From NCBI GenBank assembly GCA_009869945.1, contig WIXG01000635.1:1-30371 (forward strand): DNA of 30,371 nucleotides, in the 5' to 3' direction. The notes under the pieces are model-generated. The model did no database searches. It saw nothing but the letters and a program-made list of their open reading frames with translations, and was not told where the DNA came from. Shown piece by piece: positions 1 to 13,100 of this stretch (its first letter is position 1; every line of letters begins with the position of its first letter). The DNA is from Mesaphorura yosii. Lineage: Eukaryota > Arthropoda > Collembola > Poduromorpha > Tullbergiidae. A program made the translations under genes and the position numbers.

Positions 1-2
1 CA

Positions 3-1892
3 AGTCAAGGAATCGGCAAGCTCTGGAAAGAAGCGTTGTTCCAGAGTCTTGAACTCCTGACAAAGGCGTGGTCAGCAACCAAAACTGCTGGAGAAGCTTT
101 GATGCAATACGAATGGGTGCAAGAATATAGACAGCAAGTGCAAGAGAAATACGAAAACACGCTGGCCCAAATTATTGAAGACTACAAGAGCGCAGTCGAC
201 TCGATTCGGGAAGCTGTCCTGAAGTCCCTACCAGCTGATGTAAATATCCAAGAATTCTTGCAGAAACTCATCGAATACATCGAGCTCAGGACGAGAAGCT
301 CCAGTTTGGGTCAGAATCAGAATGAAAACGAGTCGTTTACAGCAGCACAACTCGAGCAACTGCAGAAGGAAATGTATGAGAAGTTTGTGATCATCCTGAA
401 CCAGTTTACCTCGCGAATATTCACGGTAGACTTGAAAAATGGAATTTTTATTGCACACGTAAGAATTTGAGTACTATTTCTTTTTAAAGAACTCCGCTGT
501 TAATTTGCTATTTGTCTCTTCTCTGTGCAGATTCCACTGCCAACTCCCGTGAAACGGCTGACGGACATTGACCAGCTTTTCGAGTCACTTCCATCGTACT
601 CAAACCTGCCCAAAATTCGGTTTCCGGCGTCCGCACAAAATTACCTGAACTATTACAACCAGAAAAGTCAATTCAATCTGCAAAATATTATTGGGTCAAC
701 CTTCGTGACTGGTTTGATGACTGGCCAGAACTCAATACGAGAACTCCTTCCGCCGTTTGATGGTTTGTTTTCTGTGCCAAGTATCAAATAGTTTAGTATT
801 AAGGTATAATTTTTGGAACTTCGTGTTGGTTTAGGTTATGCAATGTTAATCGGCTCGCAGTACTACCGCACTTTTGATGGCAAATTCTACCACTTCGATA
901 ACTCCTGCCAGTACCTGCTGGCGTCTGATTTTGTCGACAACAACTTCACAGTTGTTGTTGATTACAAGAAGCAGCGTGACTCAAGCGCGCAAGCTCAGAA
1001 ATCCATCGTGCTGACAGATAATCAGAACACGGTTTCGATTGAGCCAGACTCGACGGTGAGCTCTTTCGCATTCCGGACTCGACGCGACAATTTCTGTTGC
1101 AGTTCACTCACACACATGCTGCTTTGCTTGTCATTTCATAGGTGAAAATCAATGGAAGAACCGCACCGATTCCGTCTCAAGTTGGTCTTTTCATAATTTC
1201 CCAAAGTATGGGTTGGTTGAACGTTAAAGGGGCTCGTGGATTTGAGATCGCATGTGCCACCGGAAAAGATGTCTGCATAGTGAACTTGAGCGGGTACTAC
1301 ATGGGCAAAACGAGTGGGCTGCTTGGAACGTACAACAATGAGCACTTTGACGACCTGAAAACGGCGTCCGGTGATGTAAGCGTGTTGCAAGCTGAATTTA
1401 CTCACTGGCGTGGTCTCACTCAAAACCTTAGTCAGTCGCTAATAATTTGTGTAGATATCCCGAGTGCCTGACCAAATGGCAGAAACTTGGAAACTAGACA
1501 ACCAGTGTAAGGGGAATCCAATCGGAGTGATAGCACCGTCCACAACTGCGATCAGAAACTCCGAAGCGATGCAGAAATGTTACTCCGCTTTCCAACTGCG
1601 GTCGTCGCCTTTGAGGTAATTGTCATTTTTGTTACACATGCCATTTAGCCAGCATAAAGGTAGTACGCGGTTTTCATTGAATAATGCAGTTGTAAATGAC
1701 CTGCTTGTATGTCTATGTTCTTGTAGTTCTTGCTTTCGCACAATCGATACTTCGAACTACGAACAAATCTGCACATCACTGATCACGGAGAAAGGTTACG
1801 ACCTGAACCAGTCCGTGTGTGCGGCTGCGTACGGATATCAACTTGCATGCGAGCGAGCGCACGTCTCCGTCGAACCCAGTTCCCTGTGCTGA
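3..1892 (+). CDS. LLTP gene A (apolipophorin/vitellogenin family), 3' part only
   Basis: This is the C-terminal 489 codons of a secreted large lipid transfer protein; the gene enters from the left edge already in frame. Exons: 3-458, 531-762, 835-1055, 1142-1375, 1455-1615, 1727-1892 (stop TGA), all with GT-AG introns and closing phases. The first exon encodes a charged amphipathic helical stretch like those in apolipophorins. Exons 3-4 encode a VWD domain: YYRTFDGKFYHF, then SCQYLLASDF, a CATGKDVC cysteine pair and GLLGTYNNEHFDD, the LLTP version of the VWD GLCG loop without its cysteines. The last two exons give a tail of about 108 residues with seven cysteines (QC..KCYSAF..SCF..ICTSL..SVCAAAYGYQLAC..LC), spaced like the C8 module that follows VWD domains. 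Intron positions around the VWD match genes B and C downstream. The VWD/LLTP assignment is firm; whether it is apolipophorin or vitellogenin cannot be decided without the N-terminal part. Confidence 0.9.
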
Positions 1893-2091
1893 TCAAAAGA
1901 TACCGTCTCCACATTGCAAATCTCACTGACGTGAGACATGGCGCACGTATTTAATGACTTTGGCCCATCTTTTATCAATATTGTTACTATAATTTAATGT
2001 CTTATTTTTATGTTTGTACTAAATTCATAGACGTAGACCGTAGACGTAGGCTGAGCTGCGGCTAGACAATCCGATTTTAGACTTTGCACTT

Positions 2092-2097
2092 AATAAA
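2092..2097 (+). terminator. Poly(A) signal of gene A
   Basis: Canonical AATAAA lies 200 bases past the gene A stop codon, in AT-rich DNA. It is the first such hexamer downstream of the stop, so it is the likely cleavage/polyadenylation signal and would give a 3' UTR of roughly 0.2 kb. The preceding 3' UTR holds a small direct repeat (TAGACGTAG twice, near 2028-2050). Confidence 0.6.
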
Positions 2098-3970
2098 TAT
2101 GGAGTTATGAGCATTAATACTTTTTTGAGGACAGTGCAGTGCATTAAGTTGACGTAAATGAATCGCATCTTTCAATGAACTGGCCTGAACTTTGCTCAGT
2201 ACCTCAAGCCGATGACATATTCGGGAAATTTTGAGGTTTTTTTTGCTTGCTGAAGCTGTTGAAAAGATTAATCAGTAAATTGAGGTACTCTGAGACGATG
2301 ATTGCCGCGCCGAGGTTAAATTACAAGCATTTTGCGTGAAGGAAGTGTTTATGTTTACTTAATTTAGGTGCACATGTAAGATGTGGTTTCATCACCTCTG
2401 CACTTTTGCCTTCGGTATTTACTTTCTGTGATAAGAGTTGACGACAAACAGCACTGAAAACAGGCAAGATAATGATTGGAATAACGACCAGGCAGCAAAG
2501 TCAGCTAAGGCAGAAGCTACCTATGTAGTTATAGAATGTTTCAATCTTTGAATCGGTTTTTGTTATTGGCGTTTGCAGAGCTCGAAAATCAGTGAAATTC
2601 TTCACATTTCAATACCATGATTCAGTCATCGGCAAATCCCAACGAGCACTTCCTGTTCCAGAATTGAAGAGCAATCCTTGAAGAATTTTTAAAATTCGGG
2701 CTTATCAATTTATACAACACGGAAATCCATGAACCACTAACCCACGATTTGCGTTATTCTCTCAGTCGGCTGTCTTAAGCGTCAGTACAAGGAAACGAGG
2801 CCCACACCTTTGACTCTTTACGTTATGCGTTTACCTCGAGTTCGAGATAAAGTTGTTCAAGATTGTCCAGAGTCTACCTCCACTCGAATTTGAGTTTACT
2901 TCACTGTACGAGATTAGATTCAAGTCGTCGTCAACGTCAGTTTCAACCGTGAAAATACAGCAGCATTCCGCTGGCGCTGGCATTGGTTTTATTTATTAAA
3001 GTTACACATGAAAAAATACACGCTTCTAAAATCCATCCACTGATAAAGGAGGTAATGGCAAACGACATGATGGACATTAGTGGCTAGTAGAATTCTTCCC
3101 AAATTTTGTGTAACGTATAGTGTCGAACACTGAAGATTTTGCTCATTATTAATGAAATCAGTAGGAAAAGCGTGTTAACTTCAAGTAACCTATTAGTTCA
3201 TTATTAACAAATTCAAAACTGCAAAAGGCGTTGGATTCTGATGGCCGAAACTTAAAACCAATAATGTAAAATGCCAATCGTAATCCGTGATCTCAGGCTG
3301 TACTTCTTTCTGATGCTCAATTCTTAATCTGTCACCCATCCAGTCATCAATCGCCAAGTACAACCGTTGCTCTTTGCGCGCTTGGTTTTCCTAATTGCCA
3401 TTGCATAATATCTAAAAATATATTTGTCCGAGGTACTAATAACCTCTTGACCCCTGAAATTGAAACTGTACTCCTTCGTCTGCTGTCAAAGCTAAATCGA
3501 TCATTCTGGGATTTCAGGATGATCCTTCAAGTTCAGCTAACTGGATCATACAAGAGAAGATTAAAATATGCATACGATTAGCGATTGGGATAGCTGGGGA
3601 CAAGGTAGCCTCAAAAGTAGTAAAGAAACAAGCAGAAACACACGGGCCGGGGAAAGAAAGGGCAAAGATTATCTGCCAAACTGACACGCGAATCACAAAA
3701 AGCGGACGAACATCGCTGCTCCGAGTGCTGAACTGTGCTGTTTATTAAATAACAGAATTTCCATGATTTATCATCAGTATTTATCGTCACCTCGCTGACC
3801 GCGCTGTACTTTTGCTCTGCTGCGACAAGACAATGATGCCCTTGTCACGTTGACTTCGCCAAGATGCCTTGCTTCTGCTCTTGATGCTTGAAGATTCTTA
3901 CGTGACCGAAGCCGCAGCGCAGCCGCAGCCCGAAGGAGTCAGCAGAATCACAGTCATAATTAAAGTTAAC
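2098..3970. other. Intergenic region A-B, no gene seen
   Basis: About 1.9 kb of AT-rich DNA between the end of gene A and the promoter of gene B. The only open frames are short (the longest is 60 codons on the - strand near 3514-3696), have no family resemblance and are not flanked by convincing splice sites. I see no tRNA, transposon end or tandem array. It probably contains upstream regulatory sequence for gene B, but I cannot name an element with confidence. Confidence 0.55.
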
Positions 3971-3975
3971 TTTAA

Positions 3976-4013
3976 TATAAAATCTTGAGGCTGTCATCCA
4001 CACGCGTTTAGTT
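3976..4013 (+). promoter_or_regulatory. Candidate core promoter of gene B (TATA box plus initiator-like site)
   Basis: TATAAAA starts at 3976. An initiator-like TTAGTT has its A at 4010, about 34 bases downstream, and the gene B start codon follows 110 bases later. A GC-rich patch (3908-3932, repeated GCCGCAG) lies just upstream. Between the initiator and the ATG, bases 4038-4063 are a degenerate GTCAGTC repeat holding several TCAGT initiator matches, so transcription could also start there. Inferred from spacing only; no transcript evidence. Confidence 0.45.
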
Positions 4014-4119
4014 CCATCTTGGTCTTCGTCCAGTTGGAGTCAGTCTGTCAGTCAGTCCGTCTGCGAATCGCCGGCACAGTATCCTTTATTAACAGTCTAG
4101 TCTTAAGTTAGTCTTCAGT

Positions 4120-7100
4120 ATGGCGCCTCCACGCCAGAAACGATTAGTCGTTTCACTCGTTCTGGTTTCTCTTTTACTTTGTTTCCAGCACATCATTTCC
4201 GGTGAGTGTCTCCAAAAATGAGACAAGTGAATGTGATAATATTACCTTCTGGTTTCGCATTGTCACTAAATAAATACGTGAATTTTGTTTCCAGCTCCAC
4301 TGCAGAGCGCAGATGATGACAACCAAGGTAAGAAAATGATTATGGCAGTGAAATAATGCGATGCGATGATAGGAACTCTTTTACCAATTTCGCCCAGAAG
4401 AAATCCGCCTCGATTCCGAAATTCGAAGCCGTTGAATTTCTTTAGTCTTAAAAGCCAAGGCAATCATTCAGTCACAGGTAAAGGGGTGTGATTCGGAGTT
4501 TGGAGTTGGCTGAAGGTTTGATGTTTGAGATCAGTCCAAAACCTGTGCCGGACGGGAGTCGTGACCGTGCCCTTCCCCATTCACTTCGAACTTGGCTCGC
4601 TTCTCAAGCTCACGCTCAATTTTTCGAGCAGTAGTGGTACAGCGTGCAATTTGCAATTGTACAATGAAATCATTTTTCTCTCCGCAGTTGTCAAGCTACA
4701 GTACAAAACTGGAGGATCTTACGTCTACGATTTTAGCTCTGAAGTGGTGACCAAGCTGGTGGGTACCTCAGACGACGAGAGCAGAATCAAAGTTAAAGGT
4801 CAAGCTCTCTTGACGGCCAGGACTCCGACAGAATTCATCCTCACTGTCACAAAAGCATCTTTTGAAACGCCAAGTGGAGAGGTTTGCAAATCTTTCACAT
4901 TTTCTTTTCCTTCTGCTTAGTAATGCATGCGAATTGAAATAGAGCAGTTAGAGTTTCGACTTTCGAGGTCGATCGAACAGCGAACAAGCTCGACTGAACT
5001 TTGGTCGACATCTTCTGCATTAATCATGTCAAACCTGATCGTTTAACCTCTAGTTGGAAATATTTTGGTAGGTACTTTGTAATTAATTCACGTGTAAACG
5101 CGTGCCTTATCAGCTCCAGCATTCTAGTTCACGTGTTTATGTAATCGGTTTGCATGACAAGTCAATCATTTCGTCGACAGCGTACAGCCTCACCGGCCTG
5201 CATTTTACATGTTAATTTGAAATTTTTGATTGCAGACCCTGAGCGGAACAAATTTCAACATTGAGGGGACTGCCATCGGCTTCACAAATGAGAATGGCGT
5301 TCTGAAATGCACGGTCCAGCTCCAAAATGATGATGCGACCTGGTCGGCGAATGTTAAACGAGCTCTCATCTCACTGTTCACCAATTATGCCTATCGGGAG
5401 GGCCAGTACTCGGCAGCCACCTATTCAGAGGTACACACACAATCTACCTTTGGCTACAATTTTACCAGACTCACAAAAACAGAACTATTTAACGGCACCA
5501 AATATTTGAACGATGTATTTTGTAGATGCCGTTGCCAAAATAGAAATTTCGACCAGTTGTCCTTAATGGCATCATAGATTTTCCTTCAACTCAACAAGAT
5601 TACAGATTGCCTGGATAATCTTAGACTAACTTTTACGATTATCATCAAAATTAACGAACGATTTATGTGTATAGTTGGACGTTTCCGGGTACAACTGCCA
5701 GACGAGCTACACCGTCACCGGAAACAAATATGAAAAGACGCGTGACCTCAATACATGCGCCAAGCGAGATGGCTCCTTCTCCACGTCACAAGCTGTTCTG
5801 TACACTGTTGACGAATCCGAGGCAAGTGCTTTTCTATTTAATTGAAGACGCTCGTTTAAACTAAGCGAATAAGAGGTGGTCTCTAATTTGTATGTGTTGT
5901 TCCAGGCTCCGCAAACCGACACGACCATCAAATCGGACCAAGTCTGCACGCAAGAATTTAGTTCCGGAATCCTTCGCTCTACCGAATGTACAGAAACCCA
6001 CAAACTGACACTGTTCAGCTCTGGTGATGGTGGAGCCGTCACAACTGTCAAGTCCAGCCTGACATTTGTCGAAGAAAGCAACGCAATTCTGAAAATAACC
6101 GAATTTGACACGTCCAGAGAATACAAAATCTTCTTTGACTTTGCCAACGAAGATAAGGCTTCGGCGTCCGCACATTCTCTCAACACAATCACCCTTCTGA
6201 AGGATCTGTGCACGGAAGTCAGCGAGGTCATCACGAGCTCAGAAGTGTCTGGCAAGTACCTGAGTCTCAAGAAGCAAGTCGCAAAAGCTCCTGAGTCCGG
6301 CTTGCGTGAAGCATACGACGGTCTCAATGGAGGCTCAATCTGTAAGGATGCGGCCGCCAAGAAGAAACTGACAAAACTCTTTCTGAGTGCTGTCGCCTCG
6401 GCTGGGTCCTCCGACTCCATCACATTTTTCGCCGATCTGTACAATGACAACAGTGTCGTCGACGACCGCCTGCAGCGAATCTATCGTTTGAGCCTCGCCT
6501 TTGCCATCCGCCCGCGAGAAAATGCGTTGGCCGCCGTACAGAAGCTCCTTGACGCAGCGCCCAGCAATCGACTGGTCGTGACTGCTGGTGGCCTTGCGCA
6601 CCAGTTCTGCCACGCCAATCCGGAATGCGAGTCGAATGTGGCGTACAGGAATTTTGTAGGTGTGCTGGCCTCTTACGCGTCCAAGAATTGTTTGTCAAGT
6701 GATCCGAAGCAAGTCACAGACGCAATCGCTGGCCTTCAGGCGCTGGGAAATCTACACGAGCTGACTCCAATCGGTGAAAAGACTGTGTCTGAATGCTTGC
6801 TTGGAATTAGTAATCGAGTCAGAGTCAACGCGCTGCAGGCGTTCAGAAATAACCCGTGCGCACAAGGACCACTTCAAGAAGCAAGCAACATTTTCCACGA
6901 CCTCAAACAACCTGCCCACATTCGAATTCACGCGTACCTCGCACTTTCCAAGTGCATGTGCAACGGAAAAGCTGGAAAAATCGCAAACACGCTGAAGAAT
7001 CCAGAAGAAGTGGACCAAGTCAAGAACTTCGTTTGCACTCATGCCCAGAACGCTGTTGACACCGTGAGCGCAGGCCGCAACAAGCCAAAGTTGAAGGAGG

Positions 7101-10100
7101 CTTTCGACAAGATCAAATGCACCACGTACAGAAGTGATGTCAGGAGGTATTCGGCGAATTTAGAGTCATCGAAGTACGAATCAACACAAAATTTGGGACA
7201 CTCGAGCGAAGCGAACATTATCTACTCACCCGACTCGTTCATTCCAAAGACTCTTCAAGCCAACATCACAGTCGATCACGCTGGAAAGTCATACAACTTC
7301 CTCGAGGTAACAAAACTTTGATTTAAGGCAAGTAAATGTTGTATAACCGAGTCTAATTTCAGGTTGGCGTGAACTCTGAAGGCTACGAGCAGTACTTCGA
7401 AAGCGTCTTCGGTCCCAAAGGGAAACGACCCCAGAAACTCGACGCCCCGGCCAATTATGGCTTCGTTCCACGATCAAAACGTGCAGTCAGCAGTGCACCA
7501 ACGTTCAACCAAGGCAAAATTGATGCCCTGCAAAGCCAACTTTCGGTCCCCACCTCGACCCGTGACGAAAAGGGAGTGAGCGACTTTTACATTCGTATCT
7601 GGGGGACAACAATCGCCACCAAGACCCTTTCCCAGGACGAACTGGTCACCTTCTACAAGGGCTTGCATACACCTAAATCGAAGGAAGACAGTCTAAAGAA
7701 TTTGCTTGTAAACCACGACGTGGAGCTGACTGATCAAATTCCACTGCCATCTGACAAGCTTATTCTGCCCACCGTATCTGGACTTCCTCTCAAATTAGCC
7801 ATTGGTGGTTCCGTCATTCTGTCGCTCAACTTGCACTCGAAATTTGATGAAAACACGCTGAGCCTGAATGGAAATTGGGTCGCCAGCGTGAATTCCGTGA
7901 CGCAAGGCAAGCAGACGGTTGGTGCCGGACCAATCTCGGCTGGACTTCAGGTCGAAGGTAAATGAAGCCTTCTCCAAACACTTCAGGGTAATAATATCTT
8001 CAACATTGCATTGTCCTGTGCCATTAGTAACCTCGTATGGAAAGCACAACTCTGGATTCGCTCTTACCGTGAAGCGTGGCGAAGCGGAATCGGCCACAAT
8101 TGATGCGAAAGTTTTGTTCCCGGAACAGACCGTGCGAGCATTCTCGATCACTTCAAAAATCTACCTGGTAGAGAGCAAAAACTATGCTCTGCCAACTAAG
8201 AAAGAGCTTACATACAAGACACGGACGGCGTACGTAATCTCCTTCATTCTCACAAGACCAGGCAACCATTCTCACGAAGTTGGATGCGTCGTATACTAAA
8301 CAAGTCTTGAAATTTCAGAGAAATGGCCATGAATATCCCTGGCCGCCTCTTCGATGTGTCTACTTCAGTTAGCGCGAGGTACCCGAACGTTGACCGATCC
8401 CTGCCTGACGTGGCCGTTCCAAAGTTCCCGCTGAGTGGTCCAGTTGGGATTGACGGGAAATTCGAAGTCACCGACCCAGCAGTGAAGGAACTGACCATCC
8501 TGCTTGATTACAAGACGGATGCAGCGAAAGGTATGCACATGAATTGAACGAAGGATTTTACTCTGATGATCTTAGATTTGATGGAGTTTCGAATGTTTTT
8601 CAGACGACCGAAGCCTGAAGCTCGTCCTCGACACGCCAGGATCAAAGGTCAACCGTAGAATCGAAGCGAACCTGAAGTTTAAGAAGACGGGTCCTGGAAA
8701 TGTCAACCAAGAAGCGTCGTACGTTTCAGAGCGCGTGAAAGCCTTCCTATACAGTGAGTCGTTAAAAAAATTAAAAATATATGAGCGTAGATGTACAATG
8801 TGCGAAGTAGCATGATTTCAAAATTTTGCAACAGTTACGGACAAAACTGCTGGCACAGTAAATGACAAAGAAATCAAAGTGAGTTACAACGGAAAGGACT
8901 ACGGAGTCAAGGTGCACTCTGACCTGGTCGAGGAAGAAGAGCAAATCAGCGCGCTGGTCAAAACCACCAAGTTCCAGTTTGATGCTTCGTACTACACGCC
9001 AGGAGGCTCCGGGACTCTCCTGAAGGGAAATGCTCTCAGGTCGAAGAAAGTCGAAGATGACAAGACTTCAGTGAAATTGACGTTGAATGCCGAAACTTCG
9101 ACACCGGTGCAAAAGTCCAGCGCAAGCGGTAAGACTTAAAAAGCAATTTCAGCTTTGGAGCAGAAGAGCAGACGAAGGGAGGAAATGATTAATCTTTTTA
9201 TCAGGTACTATTGAATGGGAAAGTCAGAATGATGGAAGCGGCTACAAGCTCGTGCTCACTGATGTTCAAGGTGAACACGACAAATTCGGGAAATACAGCA
9301 TCAACGGCAAGATCAGCCAATCTAAAGCGACCAATTCGTTCTTCTCTGACATCTCCGCCAAATACGGCAAGGGGGCTCAGCACGATTTGAACATTGTTGC
9401 AAACGCTGACAGATCGAAAGAAAACCGTGAACTCTTCGAAATCAAGCTGGCATCCTCGCGTCGACCTGAACTGAACTTTGACCTCAAAGTGGATCGTGAT
9501 TTCAGCGTGGAACCAAAGAAAATGTCACTCGTCTTTAACAAGGGCGAGCGTTCAATTACAATGTCGAGCGAACACTCGGCGACAGGCGATGATTTCGTGA
9601 GCAATGCTGATATCACTGGTAAATAAATGCGATTTCCAGTTTGAAGGCCCGTGCAAGTGCATAATGGAATTTCACGTCCTGACTGGTGATTATTTGTTTT
9701 CAGTGAAAGGCCCAACGACCGGGGGTTTCAGCATAATTACAAAAGTCAACAAGGCTGGGAAGAAGCTTGATTCTGACGTAACAGTGAAAAGCAGCGCACT
9801 GACTGTGGTCTCGAAATTCAATGCTGATTACGCTGCGAAGAGTTATAACTTCGATGCTAGTGTAAGTTTACGGCGAATCATGTCCGAAGTGAAGCCGCGA
9901 CGGAATTTCAATCTGAGGAATGATTTTTGCAGGGAAACGGCTTCGGACAGGATTTCTCTTACCTCTCTTCACTGACCACATCAGGTGACACACGAAAGCA
10001 AAAAGTTACGATCAAGGTCGGGGATTCGTTTGACCTCAACATCGACAACGATTTGCTCAACTCCGAATCCAAAGCCTCGTTGGTTTCCGTTGTCAGCTCA

Positions 10101-13100
10101 AACAAGTTCTTGACACAGCCCTACACGTAAGTCAGTCCGTTTGGCTTCAGGTGGCAGACATTACTGTTAATTATAATATAATTCTTCACACTTCACTTCA
10201 TAATCTGACAGATTCCGAGTTGAGGCTTACCCCGAGACCGTCTTCAAGAACAAGGACGTTACAAAGGTCAAGAAGTCTGTGATTCAAGTACTGCGCGGTC
10301 AAGATCGCATTACAAGCCTCATCGCTGAGAAACTTGGGCCGGCCAATTACAAAATTGAGGTTTATCAGCAAAATATAATTGAAGCCACTGTCGAGTCCGC
10401 GTTCTCAAAAGGAACAATGGTATTCGACACTGATGTCAACATCCCCTCCAAGCGCCGCGTCATCTCCAACTTGGAGCTGAAGGCCTCCCCGGCAGCTGTC
10501 GAGATCACGACAGAAGTGAAATGGGACGCCAACAAGGATCCGACCAAAGTGCTCTCGTTCAAGAGCAAGTCAACTAGAGATGGAGTCAATATCGTCTCAA
10601 AGTGAGTTTCTGAGCCCTGATTATTGATTCTAAGCTAATTATCATTGACTTTAATGACGTATTCGCTGTTTCGGCAGGAATTCAGTTGACATCAGTGGTG
10701 AGGCTCGTGAACTCAATATCGAAACGAAGCTTGAGCCAAAGTTCCTTAACGCGGACCACACTTTCAGCGTTGAATACATCACGGCAAGAAAGACTTACTC
10801 ATTTGCTGTTGACTCCCGAATTGATATCAATGACAAGGTTCGGGGCACCAAGCTGGGCCTCAAAGTCGACCTGCCAGGACAAAAGCCATTGAACTTCAAA
10901 ATCGACTCACAATACACCGATGTCGACGCAGAGAAGTTGTTCTTTGACTACTATCTGGATTATGTAGGAGACATTTCTGACGATGATGTCAAGGATCAGT
11001 TCCTAAAGCTGAAAATGAGCCAAAGGCCCGTGAATGGTGGACGCAGCGCGACTATCGAGGTATTTCTCATCCACGAATCGTTTGTTCATTCAGTTTGTTG
11101 CAGTTTTAATTCCCTTGCAGGCTTCTGGGCGACTAATCTCTGACACTCCAAAAGGAATTTCGCTGCAGATCGATACCGAGCCCGGCCCAGTGAAAGTCAT
11201 CAACGTGAAGTACGTGAGAAAGGACGGGGACACGAAAGTCACTGGCATTGACGTCAGTGTGAGCCATGACAAGACCCAAACTGAAAAGGTCCTAGCGGTC
11301 AAACTGAACTACGACAAGTTCACTGGCAAGCCGACGCTGAATGCTGACGTTACGTACAGATACATCTTCAACTCGTTCAGAGATTTCCAGGTGAGACAAA
11401 TTAAAGGGCAACAAACACGAAGTTACAACACGATCTATTAAAACTGTCTCTGACATGTGCAGATTACGGAGACATACAATGCGGCGTACCTCACGTTCGC
11501 TTCCTCAGGCGAAAATACGATCAAAATCGGCAGCAACGACTTTCTCTTTAAGACCATCTCCAGACTCGCAAAGGGAGGCGAAGCTCCAGTCACAATTCAA
11601 GACTTTGAAGTCAACGCTGGCAGTGAAAACGGCAAATATACAATTCTGGCCGATGTACGCAACCTGTTCACCAATCCGCTCGGTGCTGCCGACAACAGTC
11701 CTTCGAAGATTATACCAAAATTCGAGATTGAAGTCGAACCCAAACTGCCAAACGTGAAGGTTAAATTCGTTGCTGAACGCTTGCCAAAAGTTGGAAACGT
11801 GCAACTGACGATCGCGCATGATGAAGCGGCAGTGTCCGGAGGGCAGAAACGTACGACGAGCATCAACGGCAAAGTCGGAGATCAGTCCGCTGCGTTCACG
11901 AGCGCGCTCGAGTTTAGCAGTGGGAAAGCAATAACCGATTTCTCAATCAAAATCAACAACGATCCGGAGCGAAAATTGTCTGTGATTGTCCAGGATTCTG
12001 GAAGTGTAAGTAACATTCAAATTTTTATGCGCGAGCTGACAAATTGAATTCATTTAGAATTGGACATTGTAATACTTCTATATTTCTCAGGGTCCAACGG
12101 CTGAGGCGTCTGTGAGCTGGGGCAGCAAACCGAACGAGAGCATTAAAACAAAGGGAACCGTAGTGAAGACAGCAAATGGCGGATTTGACGCTGATCTGAA
12201 CTTTGACAAAACTCCTGTAACCAATCAATGGTCACTGAAGATTACAAGAACAGTTGAGTCCGATAAGAAGGCCAAATTTGTGTTCAACGCAGAGAGCCCA
12301 GACTCTAATCAGATTGTGAAGTAAGTTTCTGCCTCATACCTCCGTGTTGACGGCTGATGGAGCAATTTCTAATATGGAACTTCTTTTCAGAATCTCAGTC
12401 GACCGCAACATCGACCTTGCGGCTCAATCCTCCGTCAAGGCCAACTACGAAATTTCACTCTTGAAATACGTGACAGGCAAGCACGTCGGAAAACTCCAAA
12501 TTGACCTCGATCGCAAGGCATTTGCTCCTGCGCCAGGCAGCCAACTCACACTTGACTTCGAGGGCTCCAAGGACGGCCAAGTTATTGACAAGACTAAAAT
12601 CGTCGTGCGAGCTTCCGACAGTGAGAAGCGCCTGACACTCTCATCGGACTGCGCCAAGCCTTACTGCGTCGATGCAAACTTTGGACTTACAACAACCGAG
12701 AACGCTGGCTCCCTTGAATTCACGATCGTGCGTGACAACATCAAAACTGGATTGATCATCGAGGGTTCAAAGTCGGCTGACTACCAAACGGTGAAGAGCG
12801 ATGTGCAAGTATTCTTCGCTCGTGACAAAGAACAGGAAGATTTTGGTGTAGCTTTCTACAAGGAGCCTGGACAACCTGACGATATCAGCCTCATCAAGGC
12901 TGATGTAAGTTAATCGTAGTCGTGCCTAAAGGAATCGGCACTGGAAACTAATCCATAGAATGCATTTCATTTTCTGCAGCTTCCATCCGCGGCCAGCAAA
13001 CTGAACAGAATCGGGCTTGATGTAAAACTCGACGATCGTACACTCAGCCTGGTTTCTGCACACGGCGCCTGGGAAGGTTCGCTCACAGCATCGGCATGTC

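Noticed and set aside
3514..3696. 60-codon minus-strand frame in the A-B spacer
   Set aside because: Short, in AT-rich intergenic DNA, no promoter or homology evidence.
5707..6450. 247-codon open frame on the - strand
   Set aside because: It lies antisense to gene B exons 5-6, which have clear vitellogenin-N homology; its residues match no family and codon shadowing explains its length.
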